DNA of 5,234 bases, from contig JAKPGH010000313.1 in NCBI GenBank assembly GCA_029550985.1, positions 1 through 5,234 of the forward strand. Direction: 5' to 3'. Shown here one piece after another: positions 1 to 5,234 of the stretch. Each line of letters opens with the position of its first letter. The stretch's first letter is position 1. A program made the position numbers and the translations under genes. Under the pieces are notes generated by a model, which was given only the letters and a program-made list of their open reading frames with translations, was not told the origin of the DNA and searched no databases. Source of the stretch: Bacillota bacterium. GTDB lineage: Bacteria > Bacillota > Clostridia > Oscillospirales > Ruminococcaceae.

Positions 1-1386
1 TTTGCCGCCCTTAAAGCGGAGATAGGTCAGCAGCAGGCGCATGTACTGGTCGGCTAAAAATCCCAGCCAGGCGCCAATCAGCCCCATCTTTGCAGGGTAG
101 GTCAGAAGCCATGCAAGGCCGGGGCGCAAAATCATCAGACAGACCATGGATACCACGGCGGTGTAGCGGGTGTCTCCGGCGCCCCGCAGGGAGCCCATGT
201 ACACCAGCTGAATGGCCTGGCCCATGGTGGTGATGCTGATGATGACCATAATGGCTTCGCTGACCTGCACAATGGCGGGGTCGTTGGAAAACAGGGAGAA
301 AATCCAGCGGCCGCGGAGCACGAAAATCAGGAAAATAATCGAGCAGAGCACCGCCGCAATGCGGCTGCACACCTTCCCGTACATCTCCGCAAGGTCCGGA
401 CGCTTTTTCCCCAGGTTCTGCCCCACCAGGGAAGAGGCGCAGACGCCAAGGCCGTCCCCGATGGAAAAGCTCATGGATACAATGTTCATTCCAATGGTGT
501 TGGCCGCCAGCATCACAGTGCCAAGGCCCGCCACCAGTTTGCTGTAGGTGATGATGCCGATTCGCATAAACGCTTGCTCCACAAAGGCGCCGGAGGCCAC
601 CTGATACATCGGCAGCAACGTCTGTTTTTCCAGGCGCCAGCCTTCTTTGGAGCGAATGGTGAGAAAGCTGTCCCGACGAGCTACGCTGAACAGGGCTAGG
701 ATGAACCCCACAACCCAGCCAATGGTGGTGGCAATGGCCGCTCCTTTGGTTTCCCATCGGGGGAAACCAAAATTTCCGCCAATGAGCAGGTAGTTGAAGA
801 CAATATTCACCAGGTTTGCCACCACATTGACCCGCATGGCAATTCTGGTGTTGCCCGCTCCCCGTTGGGCCGCGCAGATGGTGGCGGAAACGCAGAAGGG
901 GGGAATGCCCACCAGAATATACTCCAGATACCGGGTAGCGGGCTCGATGGTGTCGGCCTGGGCCCCCATAAACCACAGAATTTCCCGGCGGAAGTACATG
1001 GCCAGTGCAGATATTGCGAAGGAAATGATGAAACTAAGGACGATTCCCTGCCGCAGGCAGTGCCCGGCGGAAGTGGCATTGCCCTCTCCCTTGCGCCGGG
1101 CCACAATGGAGGTAACTGCCACGTTGAGGGCCAGAACGGGGGTAATAATCGCAAACCGGGGTTGGGTGCACAGGGCCACCGCCGCAATGGCTTCGGTGCC
1201 CACCGTGCTGACCATGATGGTATCCACCATCGAAATCAAAGAAACCAGAAAAGCTTCGGACATGGAGGGAAGAGCAATCTGCAGGGCGGTGCGGTAGGCC
1301 TCATAGGTGCCCGGAACCTCTCCCAGCCTTTGCGAGTGGGATGTCATGGATTCGGTGGAGAAAAACCGTCGCAAAAGCGCGGTCAT
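1..1386 (-). CDS. MATE family efflux transporter (3' end cut by window edge)
   Basis: This gene encodes a membrane antiporter of the MATE (NorM/DinF-like) family, which exports drugs or metabolites using a Na+ or H+ gradient. Reading the minus strand from the ATG at 1386 gives 462 codons with no stop before the window edge. Visible family marks are a first membrane helix with an acidic residue (MVDTIMV, about residues 53-59), a repeat-symmetric pair of loops (RGAGNTR at 175-181 and LRGAGDTR at 400-407), and a long alternation of hydrophobic helices fitting the usual 12. The last visible residues (TYLRFKGGK) resemble normal MATE C-termini, so only a few residues are probably missing. The start is chosen because no ORF-extending ATG lies upstream; the ribosome binding site is weak (GAAGTGATGAC before the ATG). 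M14 is an alternative start but has no binding site either. The gene is divergent from the replication operon and appears to have its own promoter. Substrate cannot be told from sequence. Confidence 0.95.
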   Translation of the reverse strand, partial: MTALLRRFFSTESMTSHSQRLGEVPGTYEAYRTALQIALPSMSEAFLVSLISMVDTIMVSTVGTEAIAAVALCTQPRFAIITPVLALNVAVTSIVARRKGEGNATSAGHCLRQGIVLSFIISFAISALAMYFRREILWFMGAQADTIEPATRYLEYILVGIPPFCVSATICAAQRGAGNTRIAMRVNVVANLVNIVFNYLLIGGNFGFPRWETKGAAIATTIGWVVGFILALFSVARRDSFLTIRSKEGWRLEKQTLLPMYQVASGAFVEQAFMRIGIITYSKLVAGLGTVMLAANTIGMNIVSMSFSIGDGLGVCASSLVGQNLGKKRPDLAEMYGKVCSRIAAVLCSIIFLIFVLRGRWIFSLFSNDPAIVQVSEAIMVIISITTMGQAIQLVYMGSLRGAGDTRYTAVVSMVCLMILRPGLAWLLTYPAKMGLIGAWLGFLADQYMRLLLTYLRFKGGK

Positions 1387-1491
1387 GTCATCACTTCATT
1401 TCTGTTTGATGTCGGAAGGCAAAGCATGCTGTCCACCTGCCCAAAGAACCTAAGGCGAAAGCTTGTCCCGCTTTGAGAGCATTGAGTTTAT

Positions 1492-1521
1492 ATTATAGCA
1501 CAAAATAGCATATTCTGCCAT
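1492..1521 (-). promoter_or_regulatory. Predicted sigma-A promoter of the MATE gene, extended -10
   Basis: On the minus strand a perfect TATAAT (plus positions 1492-1497) is preceded by TGC (1498-1500), forming the extended -10 TGnTATAAT. An 18-base spacer separates it from ATGGCA (1516-1521), matching 4 of 6 bases of TTGACA. Transcription would start near 1485, giving a leader of about 100 bases before the MATE ATG at 1386. The extended -10 makes the weak -35 acceptable. The call is by inspection only. Confidence 0.6.
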
Positions 1522-1566
1522 GCTCTTTTCTTCGAGCAGGTGCTCCATGCCGGCCGTTCTTTCGGT

Positions 1567-1589
1567 CACCTTCCAAAGGTTGGAGGGTG
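1567..1589. repeat. Inverted repeat / hairpin between the divergent promoters
   Basis: Positions 1567-1576 (CACCTTCCAA) pair with 1580-1589 (TTGGAGGGTG) through ten base pairs including one G-T wobble, around a three-base loop. It is upstream of the plus-strand promoter and of the minus-strand -35, so it would not lie in either predicted mRNA. It could be an operator-type dyad or an old terminator: a T-run (TTTTT, 1599-1603) lies ten bases further right. The function is unknown. Confidence 0.45.
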
Positions 1590-1604
1590 GCGCCGCAATT
1601 TTTG

Positions 1605-1619
1605 CCCCTTTCCAAGGGG
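1605..1619. repeat. Short GC-rich dyad overlapping the -35 region of the dnaD-like gene
   Basis: CCCCTT (1605-1610) and AAGGGG (1614-1619) form a perfect six-base inverted repeat with a three-base centre. It overlaps the proposed -35 hexamer at 1609-1614, so a protein bound here would block that promoter. Only the symmetry is seen; an operator role is inference. Confidence 0.35.
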
Positions 1620-1638
1620 GAGGGATATGATATATAAT
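1609..1638 (+). promoter_or_regulatory. Predicted promoter of the dnaD-dnaC-like operon
   Basis: A perfect TATAAT lies at 1633-1638 in an AT-rich run. With an 18-base spacer, TTTCCA (1609-1614) matches 4 of 6 bases of the -35 consensus. The expected transcription start is near 1645, leaving a leader of about 115 bases before the preferred ATG at 1761. The -10 is persuasive, the -35 modest. Confidence 0.5.
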
Positions 1639-1664
1639 ATGGACAATGGATAGCGGCAGAGATG

Positions 1665-1749
1665 GGTAGGTTGGGTATTCTGCTTCGGCCTACCTTCTTT
1701 CTCTGTCATGCGGTGATACCGTGGGTATCACAATCTTTCCTTTGGAAAG
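1665..1749 (+). promoter_or_regulatory. Structured 5' leader of the dnaD-like gene, three hairpins
   Basis: Three successive hairpins fill the leader. The first pairs GGTAGG (1665-1670) with CCTACC (1689-1694) and contains a cTTCGg tetraloop motif at 1683-1688. The second pairs GTGATACC (1713-1720) with GGTATCAC (1724-1731), eight perfect base pairs around GTG. The third pairs CTTTCC (1735-1740) with GGAAAG (1744-1749) and overlaps the start of the Shine-Dalgarno sequence. A repeat, TGGGTAT, occurs at 1672-1678 and 1722-1728, so the 5' copy could pair with ATACC at 1716-1720 instead of the second stem. It matches no riboswitch class I recognise; regulation of translation is inference. Confidence 0.45.
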
Positions 1750-1752
1750 GAA
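1747..1752 (+). promoter_or_regulatory. Ribosome binding site that decides the dnaD-like start
   Basis: AAGGAA lies eight bases before the ATG at 1761 and supports that start over the upstream in-frame ATG at 1662, which has no such sequence. The site is partly covered by the hairpin at 1735-1749. Confidence 0.65.
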
Positions 1753-1760
1753 GCCTTGAC

Positions 1761-2786
1761 ATGCCCTATTATGTTGACGGCCCTCTCTGGAGCAGCGCCT
1801 TTGCTGTTCCCAGCTTCATTGTGGACCAACACCTCAAGTTGTGCGGCGGCGCCGCTCTTAAGGTGCTGCTGCTGTTGCTGCGCCGCGGCGGCGACGCCGA
1901 CCTTGGGGAAATTGCCTCTTTTCTCAACCTGCCCCAGGCCGACGTGCAGGATGCCATCAACTACTGGGTCCATCTGGGCGTCCTTCGCCAGACACAGGAA
2001 AGTGACGCTTCCCAACCCTCCGCAGCCGCCCGCACGTCGGCGCCCGCCCCAGTCCTCTCCTACACCGAGGAAGAGGACCAGCCGGAAGAGCAATCTTCCT
2101 CCAAACCGGTGATGCGGATGGAGCGCAGGCGGCTCACCACTCGGGAAATCAATGAGATGGGCAAGCAGGACCAGAACATCGCCTATCTCCTGCAGGAGGC
2201 CCAGGGCGTGCTGGGCAAGCCCCTCACCCCCGTCTCCACCGACACCATTGTGGCTCTGTACAGCTACTACGGCATGAAGCCGGACCTTATCCTGATGCTG
2301 CTGCAGTACTGCGTCTCCATGGGGAAAGACAACATGCGGTATGTGGAGAAGGTGGCGGCCAGCTGGATGGAAGCCGGCATCGACACCCATGAAAAGGCGG
2401 AAAACGAAATTCTCAGGGCCACCCGCCGCCAAAGCGCGGAGGAGCAGATTCGCCGGATGATGGGAATATACGACCGGGCCCTGGTGAGCAGCGAGCGGGA
2501 ATATATCCGCGTCTGGACCGAGGAGATGAACTGCTCCATGGAGCTCATCAGCCTTGCCTACGAGCGGACCATCGAGCAAAAGGGAAAGCTGAGCTTCGCC
2601 TACATCAACGGCATCCTGCAAAACTGGCGGTCCAAGGGCATTACCACCGTCAAGCAGGCTCGGGAAGAGATACTGCAAAACGCAGGCAAATGGAAGCGGG
2701 AAAACAACCCGCCCGCTCCCGCCAAATCGGCGGCCTCCTATGACATGGAGGAGCTGGAGCGCCTTACATACGGTACCAAGGAGTAG
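1761..2786 (+). CDS. DnaD-domain primosome protein with two DDBH2 repeats (Bacillus DnaB-like layout)
   Basis: The product (341 aa) is a DnaD/DnaB(Bsu)-type replication initiation protein, a DNA-remodelling scaffold that helps bring helicase and loader to origins or restarted forks. Residues about 17-76 form a winged-helix (DDBH1-like) domain, with the turn DLGEIASFLNLPQADVQDAI and a W69-x-x-L-G strand. Residues about 80-120 are a low-complexity Ala/Pro/Ser then Glu-rich linker. Two DDBH2 (DnaB_2-type) repeats follow, about 140-218 and 230-305. Each carries the family motif: YxxxVxxxW at 194-202 and YxxxIxxxW at 281-289. The tail SYDMEELERL is typical of clostridial DnaD proteins. DnaD of Bacillus has one DDBH2 and its DnaB has two, so the layout is closer to DnaB, although shorter than its roughly 470 residues. 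The start at 1761 is chosen for its ribosome binding site. The stop is three bases before the next ATG. It is not the DnaB helicase. Confidence 0.9.
   Translation: MPYYVDGPLWSSAFAVPSFIVDQHLKLCGGAALKVLLLLLRRGGDADLGEIASFLNLPQADVQDAINYWVHLGVLRQTQESDASQPSAAARTSAPAPVLSYTEEEDQPEEQSSSKPVMRMERRRLTTREINEMGKQDQNIAYLLQEAQGVLGKPLTPVSTDTIVALYSYYGMKPDLILMLLQYCVSMGKDNMRYVEKVAASWMEAGIDTHEKAENEILRATRRQSAEEQIRRMMGIYDRALVSSEREYIRVWTEEMNCSMELISLAYERTIEQKGKLSFAYINGILQNWRSKGITTVKQAREEILQNAGKWKRENNPPAPAKSAASYDMEELERLTYGTKE
2778..2783 (+). promoter_or_regulatory. Ribosome binding site of the dnaC-like gene inside the dnaD-like 3' end
   Basis: AAGGAG lies six bases before the ATG at 2790 and inside the last codons of the preceding gene. 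It is a near-consensus site, fixes the start, and suggests translational coupling with the upstream gene. Confidence 0.85.
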
Positions 2787-2789
2787 CCT

Positions 2790-3800
2790 ATGGGATATTC
2801 AAAGCAAATTTATCAGCGGGTTTGGGAGATTCTGGACAGCAGAAAGCAAGCCGCCCGGGAGCAAGCCTCCCGCCACCGGGAGGAAATTCACCAAAAAATC
2901 CCCCGCATTGCGGAGCTGGAGCGGTTGATGGCTCAGCAGGCGGCACAAATCACCCGCATTGTGGTGGCCGGCGCCCCGGACGTGGAGAAAAAAATACAGG
3001 AGCTGGCCGAAATGAATCTGGCCGTCCAGCAGGAGCGGACCGCCCTGCTGGTGGAGCACGGCTATCCCCCCGACTACTTGACCCTGCGCCACTTCTGCCC
3101 CAAATGCAAGGACACCGGCTATGTGGAGCAGACCATGTGCCAGTGCATGAAAGCTCTCCTTCGGCAGGAGGCGGCGGCCCAGCTCAGCCGGGTTTCGCCG
3201 GTGGGCAACAGCACCTTTGAAAGCTTTTCCCTGGAGTATTACCCCGACACCCCCGACGAGACGGGCATCAGCCCCCGTGCGCGGATGCGGGATGTGCTGA
3301 GCACCTGCCTTCGCTGGACCGAAACCTTTTCCCCCAACAGCGAAAGCCTGCTGCTGATTGGAAAAACCGGCCTAGGCAAAACCCACCTTTCGGTGGCCAT
3401 GGCCTCCTGCATCACCCAGGCGGGTTACGGCGTGGTTTACACCTCGGTGCAGCGGATGATGGACATGCTGGAAGCGGAAAAGTTTGCCCGCGATACCTCC
3501 AAAGAGCAGTATCAGGAAACTTTGACCACCTATTTGGACTGCGACCTGCTGGTGCTAGACGACCTGGGCTCCGAATTCGTCAGCCAGTTTACGGTGGCCA
3601 CCCTCTTCAACATCCTCAACTCCCGGCTGGTGGAGGAGCGCCCCACCATCATCAGCACCAACCTGGAGCTTGCCGAAATCGAGGCCCGCTACTCCCAGCG
3701 GATGCTCTCCCGCCTGGTTTGCGCCTACAAGGTGCTCCGCTTTGCCGGCAAGGATATCCGGTATCAAAAAAAGATAGGGGAAATCCGCCCATCCCCCTGA
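2790..3800 (+). CDS. DnaC/DnaI-type AAA+ replicative helicase loader
   Basis: The 336-aa product should load the hexameric replicative helicase onto DNA using ATP. Residues 1-90 are mostly charged helix, probably coiled coil (EEIHQKIPRIAELERLMAQQ and the EKKIQELAEMNLAVQQE stretch). A cysteine cluster, C103-x2-C106 and C117-x-C119, probably binds zinc, as in the N-terminal domain of Bacillus DnaI. The AAA+ core follows: Walker A GKTGLGKT (191-198), Walker B LLVLDDLG (253-260), sensor I STN (289-291), and an arginine-rich RYSQRMLSRL (300-309) in the place of the box VII arginine finger. It is longer than E. coli DnaC (about 245 aa) and near DnaI (about 310). Relatives of this fold include IstB of IS21 elements, but no istA or inverted repeats are present and the DnaD neighbour argues for the loader. 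It lies three bases after the dnaD-like stop, and a terminator follows at 3818. Confidence 0.93.
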   Translation: MGYSKQIYQRVWEILDSRKQAAREQASRHREEIHQKIPRIAELERLMAQQAAQITRIVVAGAPDVEKKIQELAEMNLAVQQERTALLVEHGYPPDYLTLRHFCPKCKDTGYVEQTMCQCMKALLRQEAAAQLSRVSPVGNSTFESFSLEYYPDTPDETGISPRARMRDVLSTCLRWTETFSPNSESLLLIGKTGLGKTHLSVAMASCITQAGYGVVYTSVQRMMDMLEAEKFARDTSKEQYQETLTTYLDCDLLVLDDLGSEFVSQFTVATLFNILNSRLVEERPTIISTNLELAEIEARYSQRMLSRLVCAYKVLRFAGKDIRYQKKIGEIRPSP

Positions 3801-3813
3801 TGGTGTTCCATCA
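3798..3813 (+). repeat. Small hairpin on the stop codon of the dnaC-like gene
   Basis: TGATGG (3798-3803) pairs perfectly with CCATCA (3808-3813) around a four-base loop; the first three bases are the TGA stop. No T-run follows, so it is not itself a terminator, but it stacks just ahead of the terminator at 3818 and may protect the mRNA end. Confidence 0.4.
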
Positions 3814-3817
3814 TACG

Positions 3818-3846
3818 GCGTGCCGCTGCTTTGGCGGCACGCTTTT
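3818..3846 (+). terminator. Rho-independent terminator of the dnaD-dnaC-like operon
   Basis: A nine-base-pair GC-rich stem (GCGTGCCGC 3818-3826 with GCGGCACGC 3834-3842) with a seven-base loop is followed at once by TTTT and then CTG. It lies 17 bases after the stop codon, in the right position to end the plus-strand operon. Confidence 0.85.
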
Positions 3847-3875
3847 CTGCTAAGGTGGTGCTCCCTATTGCAAAG

Positions 3876-3906
3876 AAAAGCTTCCGACTGAAAGCCGGAA
3901 GCTTTT
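3876..3906 (-). terminator. Rho-independent terminator of the SEDS gene, probably bidirectional
   Basis: An 11-base-pair perfect stem (AAAAGCTTCCG 3876-3886 with CGGAAGCTTTT 3896-3906) with a nine-base loop begins one base after the minus-strand stop codon. Read on the minus strand it runs into TTTTCTTTG, a good T-tract. Because the stem starts with A's on the plus strand, it can also stop rightward transcripts that pass the terminator at 3818. Confidence 0.85.
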
Positions 3907-3907
3907 G

Positions 3908-5044
3908 TTATTTGTATTCTTCCCCTTTGGAAAACAACCCTGTGTGGGAATGCTTGTAGACGCTGAGCACCAGCCCCAACCCGCAATACAGGGCGAGCAC
4001 CGAAGACCCCCCCGCCGAAAACAGGGGCAGGGTGACGCCAATCACCGGCAGAAGGCCGATGCACATGCCCAAATTGATAAAGGTCTGGCCGATGAGCATG
4101 GCGAACACTCCCACGCAAATGAGTCTTCCCACATTGTCCTTGGCGGTGCTGGAGTCGTAAAGAATCTTAAAGGCAATGGCCATGAGCAGGGCAATGATTC
4201 CTATGCAGGCCATAAAGCCGCCCGACTCCCCGATAAAAGCAAAAATAAAGTCGTTGTACACTTTTGGCACCGACACATGGTTGCCGGAAAAAATCCCGGT
4301 TCCCTGCATGCCTCCGGTGGAAAGAGCGGCGGCGCTGCGCACCTGCTGAAAGATGGTGTCGGGGTCCAACTCGGGGTTGAACAGCACCAGAAAACGCATC
4401 TTCTGATTATCGGTCATGATGAAAAACCACAGAATCGGCAGCCCCGCCATTGCCGCCACCGCTGCGGCAGCAATGTATTTCCAGGCAAGGCCGGCAAAGA
4501 AAATCATGGCCGTAAAGATGACGAGAAAAATAATGGCGGTGCCGCTATCCTGCAGATGAATGAGCAGCACATGGGCTCCGCCGTGAAGGCAGAGCAGCAG
4601 CACATGGAACGGCTGGTTGAGATGCTCCCCCACTTTGTTGAGGTGAAGGGCAAAGGTGGTGATGAAGGAAATCTTCAAAAACTCCGAAGGCTGCAGCGAA
4701 AAGCTGCGCCCCGCCAGACGAATCGCCAGCCACGCCCGGTTTCCCCCTTCTTCCACGCCCAGGGCGGTAAAGGTGAGGAGCACCAACAGCAGGCAACAGG
4801 GCATGTAAAGCTTCCAGAGCTTCAGCAGGGTGTTGTAGTCGATGTTGGCCAGAATGAGAGCGGCCACCAGCCCCAGGAAGATGGCGATTCCCTGGGACGC
4901 CAGCTTGCTGAAGCTCATCATCCCCGCCTGGTAAATGCCCAGCAAAAACACCATGGAAATTCCAGAGGCAAACAGCCAGAACAGCAGCAGCCACCGGTCG
5001 GTGGTGCGCCAAAATTCAGCTATGGCATGCCAAACTCTTTTCAT
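3908..5044 (-). CDS. FtsW/RodA/SpoVE-type SEDS peptidoglycan glycosyltransferase
   Basis: The 378-aa product is an integral membrane SEDS protein that polymerises lipid II into glycan strands, normally with a class B penicillin-binding protein. The sequence is a series of about ten membrane helices, the first at roughly residues 18-37 after a short cytoplasmic N-terminus. Family marks are NRAWL...SFSLQPSEFLKI (102-125), LQDSGTA (164-170) where QPDLGTA is usual, NPELDPD (223-229), NDFIFAFIGESGGF (264-277) carrying D265 at the position of the essential SEDS aspartate, and TLPLFSAGGSS (338-348). The length is usual for RodA. RodA, FtsW and SpoVE cannot be separated reliably here; no mreBCD, pbp or division genes are in view. 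The start is set by the ATG at 5044, preceded only by a weak purine-rich site (AGAAGAAAG). It lies 89 bases after rpmA, so it may be co-transcribed with it or have its own promoter. Confidence 0.93.
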   Translation of the reverse strand: MKRVWHAIAEFWRTTDRWLLLFWLFASGISMVFLLGIYQAGMMSFSKLASQGIAIFLGLVAALILANIDYNTLLKLWKLYMPCCLLLVLLTFTALGVEEGGNRAWLAIRLAGRSFSLQPSEFLKISFITTFALHLNKVGEHLNQPFHVLLLCLHGGAHVLLIHLQDSGTAIIFLVIFTAMIFFAGLAWKYIAAAAVAAMAGLPILWFFIMTDNQKMRFLVLFNPELDPDTIFQQVRSAAALSTGGMQGTGIFSGNHVSVPKVYNDFIFAFIGESGGFMACIGIIALLMAIAFKILYDSSTAKDNVGRLICVGVFAMLIGQTFINLGMCIGLLPVIGVTLPLFSAGGSSVLALYCGLGLVLSVYKHSHTGLFSKGEEYK

Positions 5045-5080
5045 AATTCTTTCTTCTGATTTTGGGGGAAATACAGCAAC

Positions 5081-5108
5081 GCCCTGAGTCCCCCTATCGA
5101 CTCAGGGC
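5081..5108 (-). terminator. Perfect hairpin between rpmA and the SEDS gene, possible weak terminator
   Basis: GCCCTGAGTC (5081-5090) and GACTCAGGGC (5099-5108) pair in a perfect ten-base stem with an eight-base loop, 25 bases after the rpmA stop. On the minus strand the following bases are GTTGCTGTATTT, which is a poor T-tract. It could be a leaky terminator that lets part of the rpmA transcript continue into the SEDS gene, or an mRNA-processing or stability structure. The plus strand has no T-run either. Confidence 0.55.
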
Positions 5109-5133
5109 GCATAGCCCGAATAAAAGTTGCGGT

Positions 5134-5234
5134 TTACTGAACAGGATAGATGCTGACCTTTTTCTTGTCGCGGCCCATCCGCTCAAAGCAAACGCGGCCG
5201 TCCACCAAAGCAAACAGGGTGTCGTCGCGGCCCT
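5134..5234 (-). CDS. rpmA: Ribosomal protein L27 (bL27), C-terminal part only
   Basis: The minus strand encodes 32 residues plus a TAA stop (5134-5136), ending in GRDKKKVSIYPVQ and beginning GRDDTLFALVDGRV. This is the recognisable C-terminal third of large-subunit ribosomal protein L27, which sits near the peptidyl transferase centre. The rest of the roughly 90-residue protein lies beyond the right edge. In Firmicutes rpmA normally follows rplU and a small cysteine protease gene (prp) and precedes obgE. Here a SEDS gene follows instead, so the usual rpmA-obgE link is not seen. Confidence 0.93.
   Translation of the reverse strand, partial: GRDDTLFALVDGRVCFERMGRDKKKVSIYPVQ

Larger units (their letters stand above)
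1387..1760. other. Divergent intergenic region, 374 bases
   Basis: No credible gene lies here. It holds the two outward-facing promoters (near 1492-1521 minus, 1609-1638 plus) and the leaders of both transcripts. It also has several inverted repeats: GAGCA/TGCTC copies at 1477-1481, 1521-1525, 1534-1538 and 1541-1545, a hairpin at 1567-1589, and one at 1605-1619. Base composition is visibly more AT-rich around the promoters than in the flanking genes. An in-frame ATG at 1662 could extend the dnaD-like ORF leftward, but it lacks a binding site and the added residues do not resemble the family. Confidence 0.7.

Noticed and set aside
11..976. 321-aa minus-strand open frame inside the MATE gene
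   Set aside because: It is the wrong frame of the MATE gene, giving a His/Gly/Arg/Pro-rich product with no domain; the true frame has the MATE motifs throughout.
1662..1760. Upstream in-frame ATG giving a 374-aa version of the dnaD-like protein
   Set aside because: It has no ribosome binding site, would lie within about 20 bases of the predicted transcription start, spans the leader hairpins, and adds 33 residues unlike the family N-terminus.
1852..1890. CTG/GCG-rich stretch as a trinucleotide repeat
   Set aside because: It encodes the Leu/Ala-rich helix of the winged-helix domain; the codons vary and there is no exact repeat array.
1728..2678. 316-aa minus-strand open frame opposite the dnaD-like gene
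   Set aside because: It is antisense to a gene with recognisable domains, and it is full of Leu/Gly/His runs caused by the complementary codons.
2790..3800. IstB-type helper ATPase of an IS21-like element
   Set aside because: There is no istA transposase, no terminal repeats, and the partner is a DnaD-domain gene in a tight operon; the N-terminal cysteine cluster also fits DnaI/DnaC-like loaders.
3905..5059. 384-aa open frame on the plus strand opposite the SEDS gene
   Set aside because: Its product is His/Gln/Lys-rich and low in hydrophobic order, matches no family I know, and simply mirrors the codon pattern of a clear SEDS gene on the other strand.
1..5234. New defence, mobile or phage system
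   Set aside because: All long coding regions are explained by transport, replication, cell-wall and ribosomal families; no integrase, transposase, toxin, nuclease or repeat array is present.

Overview
The window looks like a piece of a fairly GC-rich Firmicutes chromosome, most likely a Clostridia member of the Oscillospiraceae/Ruminococcaceae kind. The basis is a DnaD-domain primosome protein paired with a DnaC/DnaI-type helicase loader (a low-GC Gram-positive hallmark), Gram-positive-style Shine-Dalgarno sites, and a SEDS protein and ribosomal protein L27 of Firmicutes type. The taxonomic placement is inference from gene content and style, not from a search.

Layout. (1) Positions 1-1386, minus strand: a nearly complete MATE-family multidrug/Na+-type exporter that runs off the left edge, probably lacking only a few C-terminal residues. 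(2) Positions 1387-1760: a 374-base divergent intergenic region with a convincing extended -10 promoter for the MATE gene, a weaker promoter for the rightward operon, several dyads, and a 5' leader whose last hairpin covers part of the ribosome binding site. (3) Positions 1761-3800, plus strand: a two-gene operon with a 3-base gap. Its first gene encodes a DnaD/DnaB(Bsu)-type primosomal protein with one winged-helix domain and two DDBH2 repeats. The second encodes a DnaC/DnaI-type AAA+ helicase loader with an N-terminal cysteine cluster. (4) Positions 3801-3907: a convergent junction with two strong terminator hairpins. (5) Positions 3908-5044, minus strand: an FtsW/RodA-type SEDS peptidoglycan polymerase. 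(6) Positions 5045-5133: a spacer with a perfect 10-bp hairpin. (7) Positions 5134-5234, minus strand: the C-terminal third of ribosomal protein L27 (rpmA), cut by the right edge.

How the genes work together. The dnaD-like and dnaC-like genes are the clostridial counterpart of the Bacillus dnaB-dnaI pair: together they would remodel origin or fork DNA and load the replicative helicase. The SEDS protein makes glycan strands for cell elongation, division or sporulation, and lies downstream of rpmA on the same strand. The MATE gene is an independent, divergently transcribed transporter.

This is mostly ordinary core chromosome. I found no mobile element, CRISPR array, tRNA, rRNA or clear new system. 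The most interesting parts are the structured leader of the dnaD-like gene and the two-DDBH2-repeat architecture of its product.
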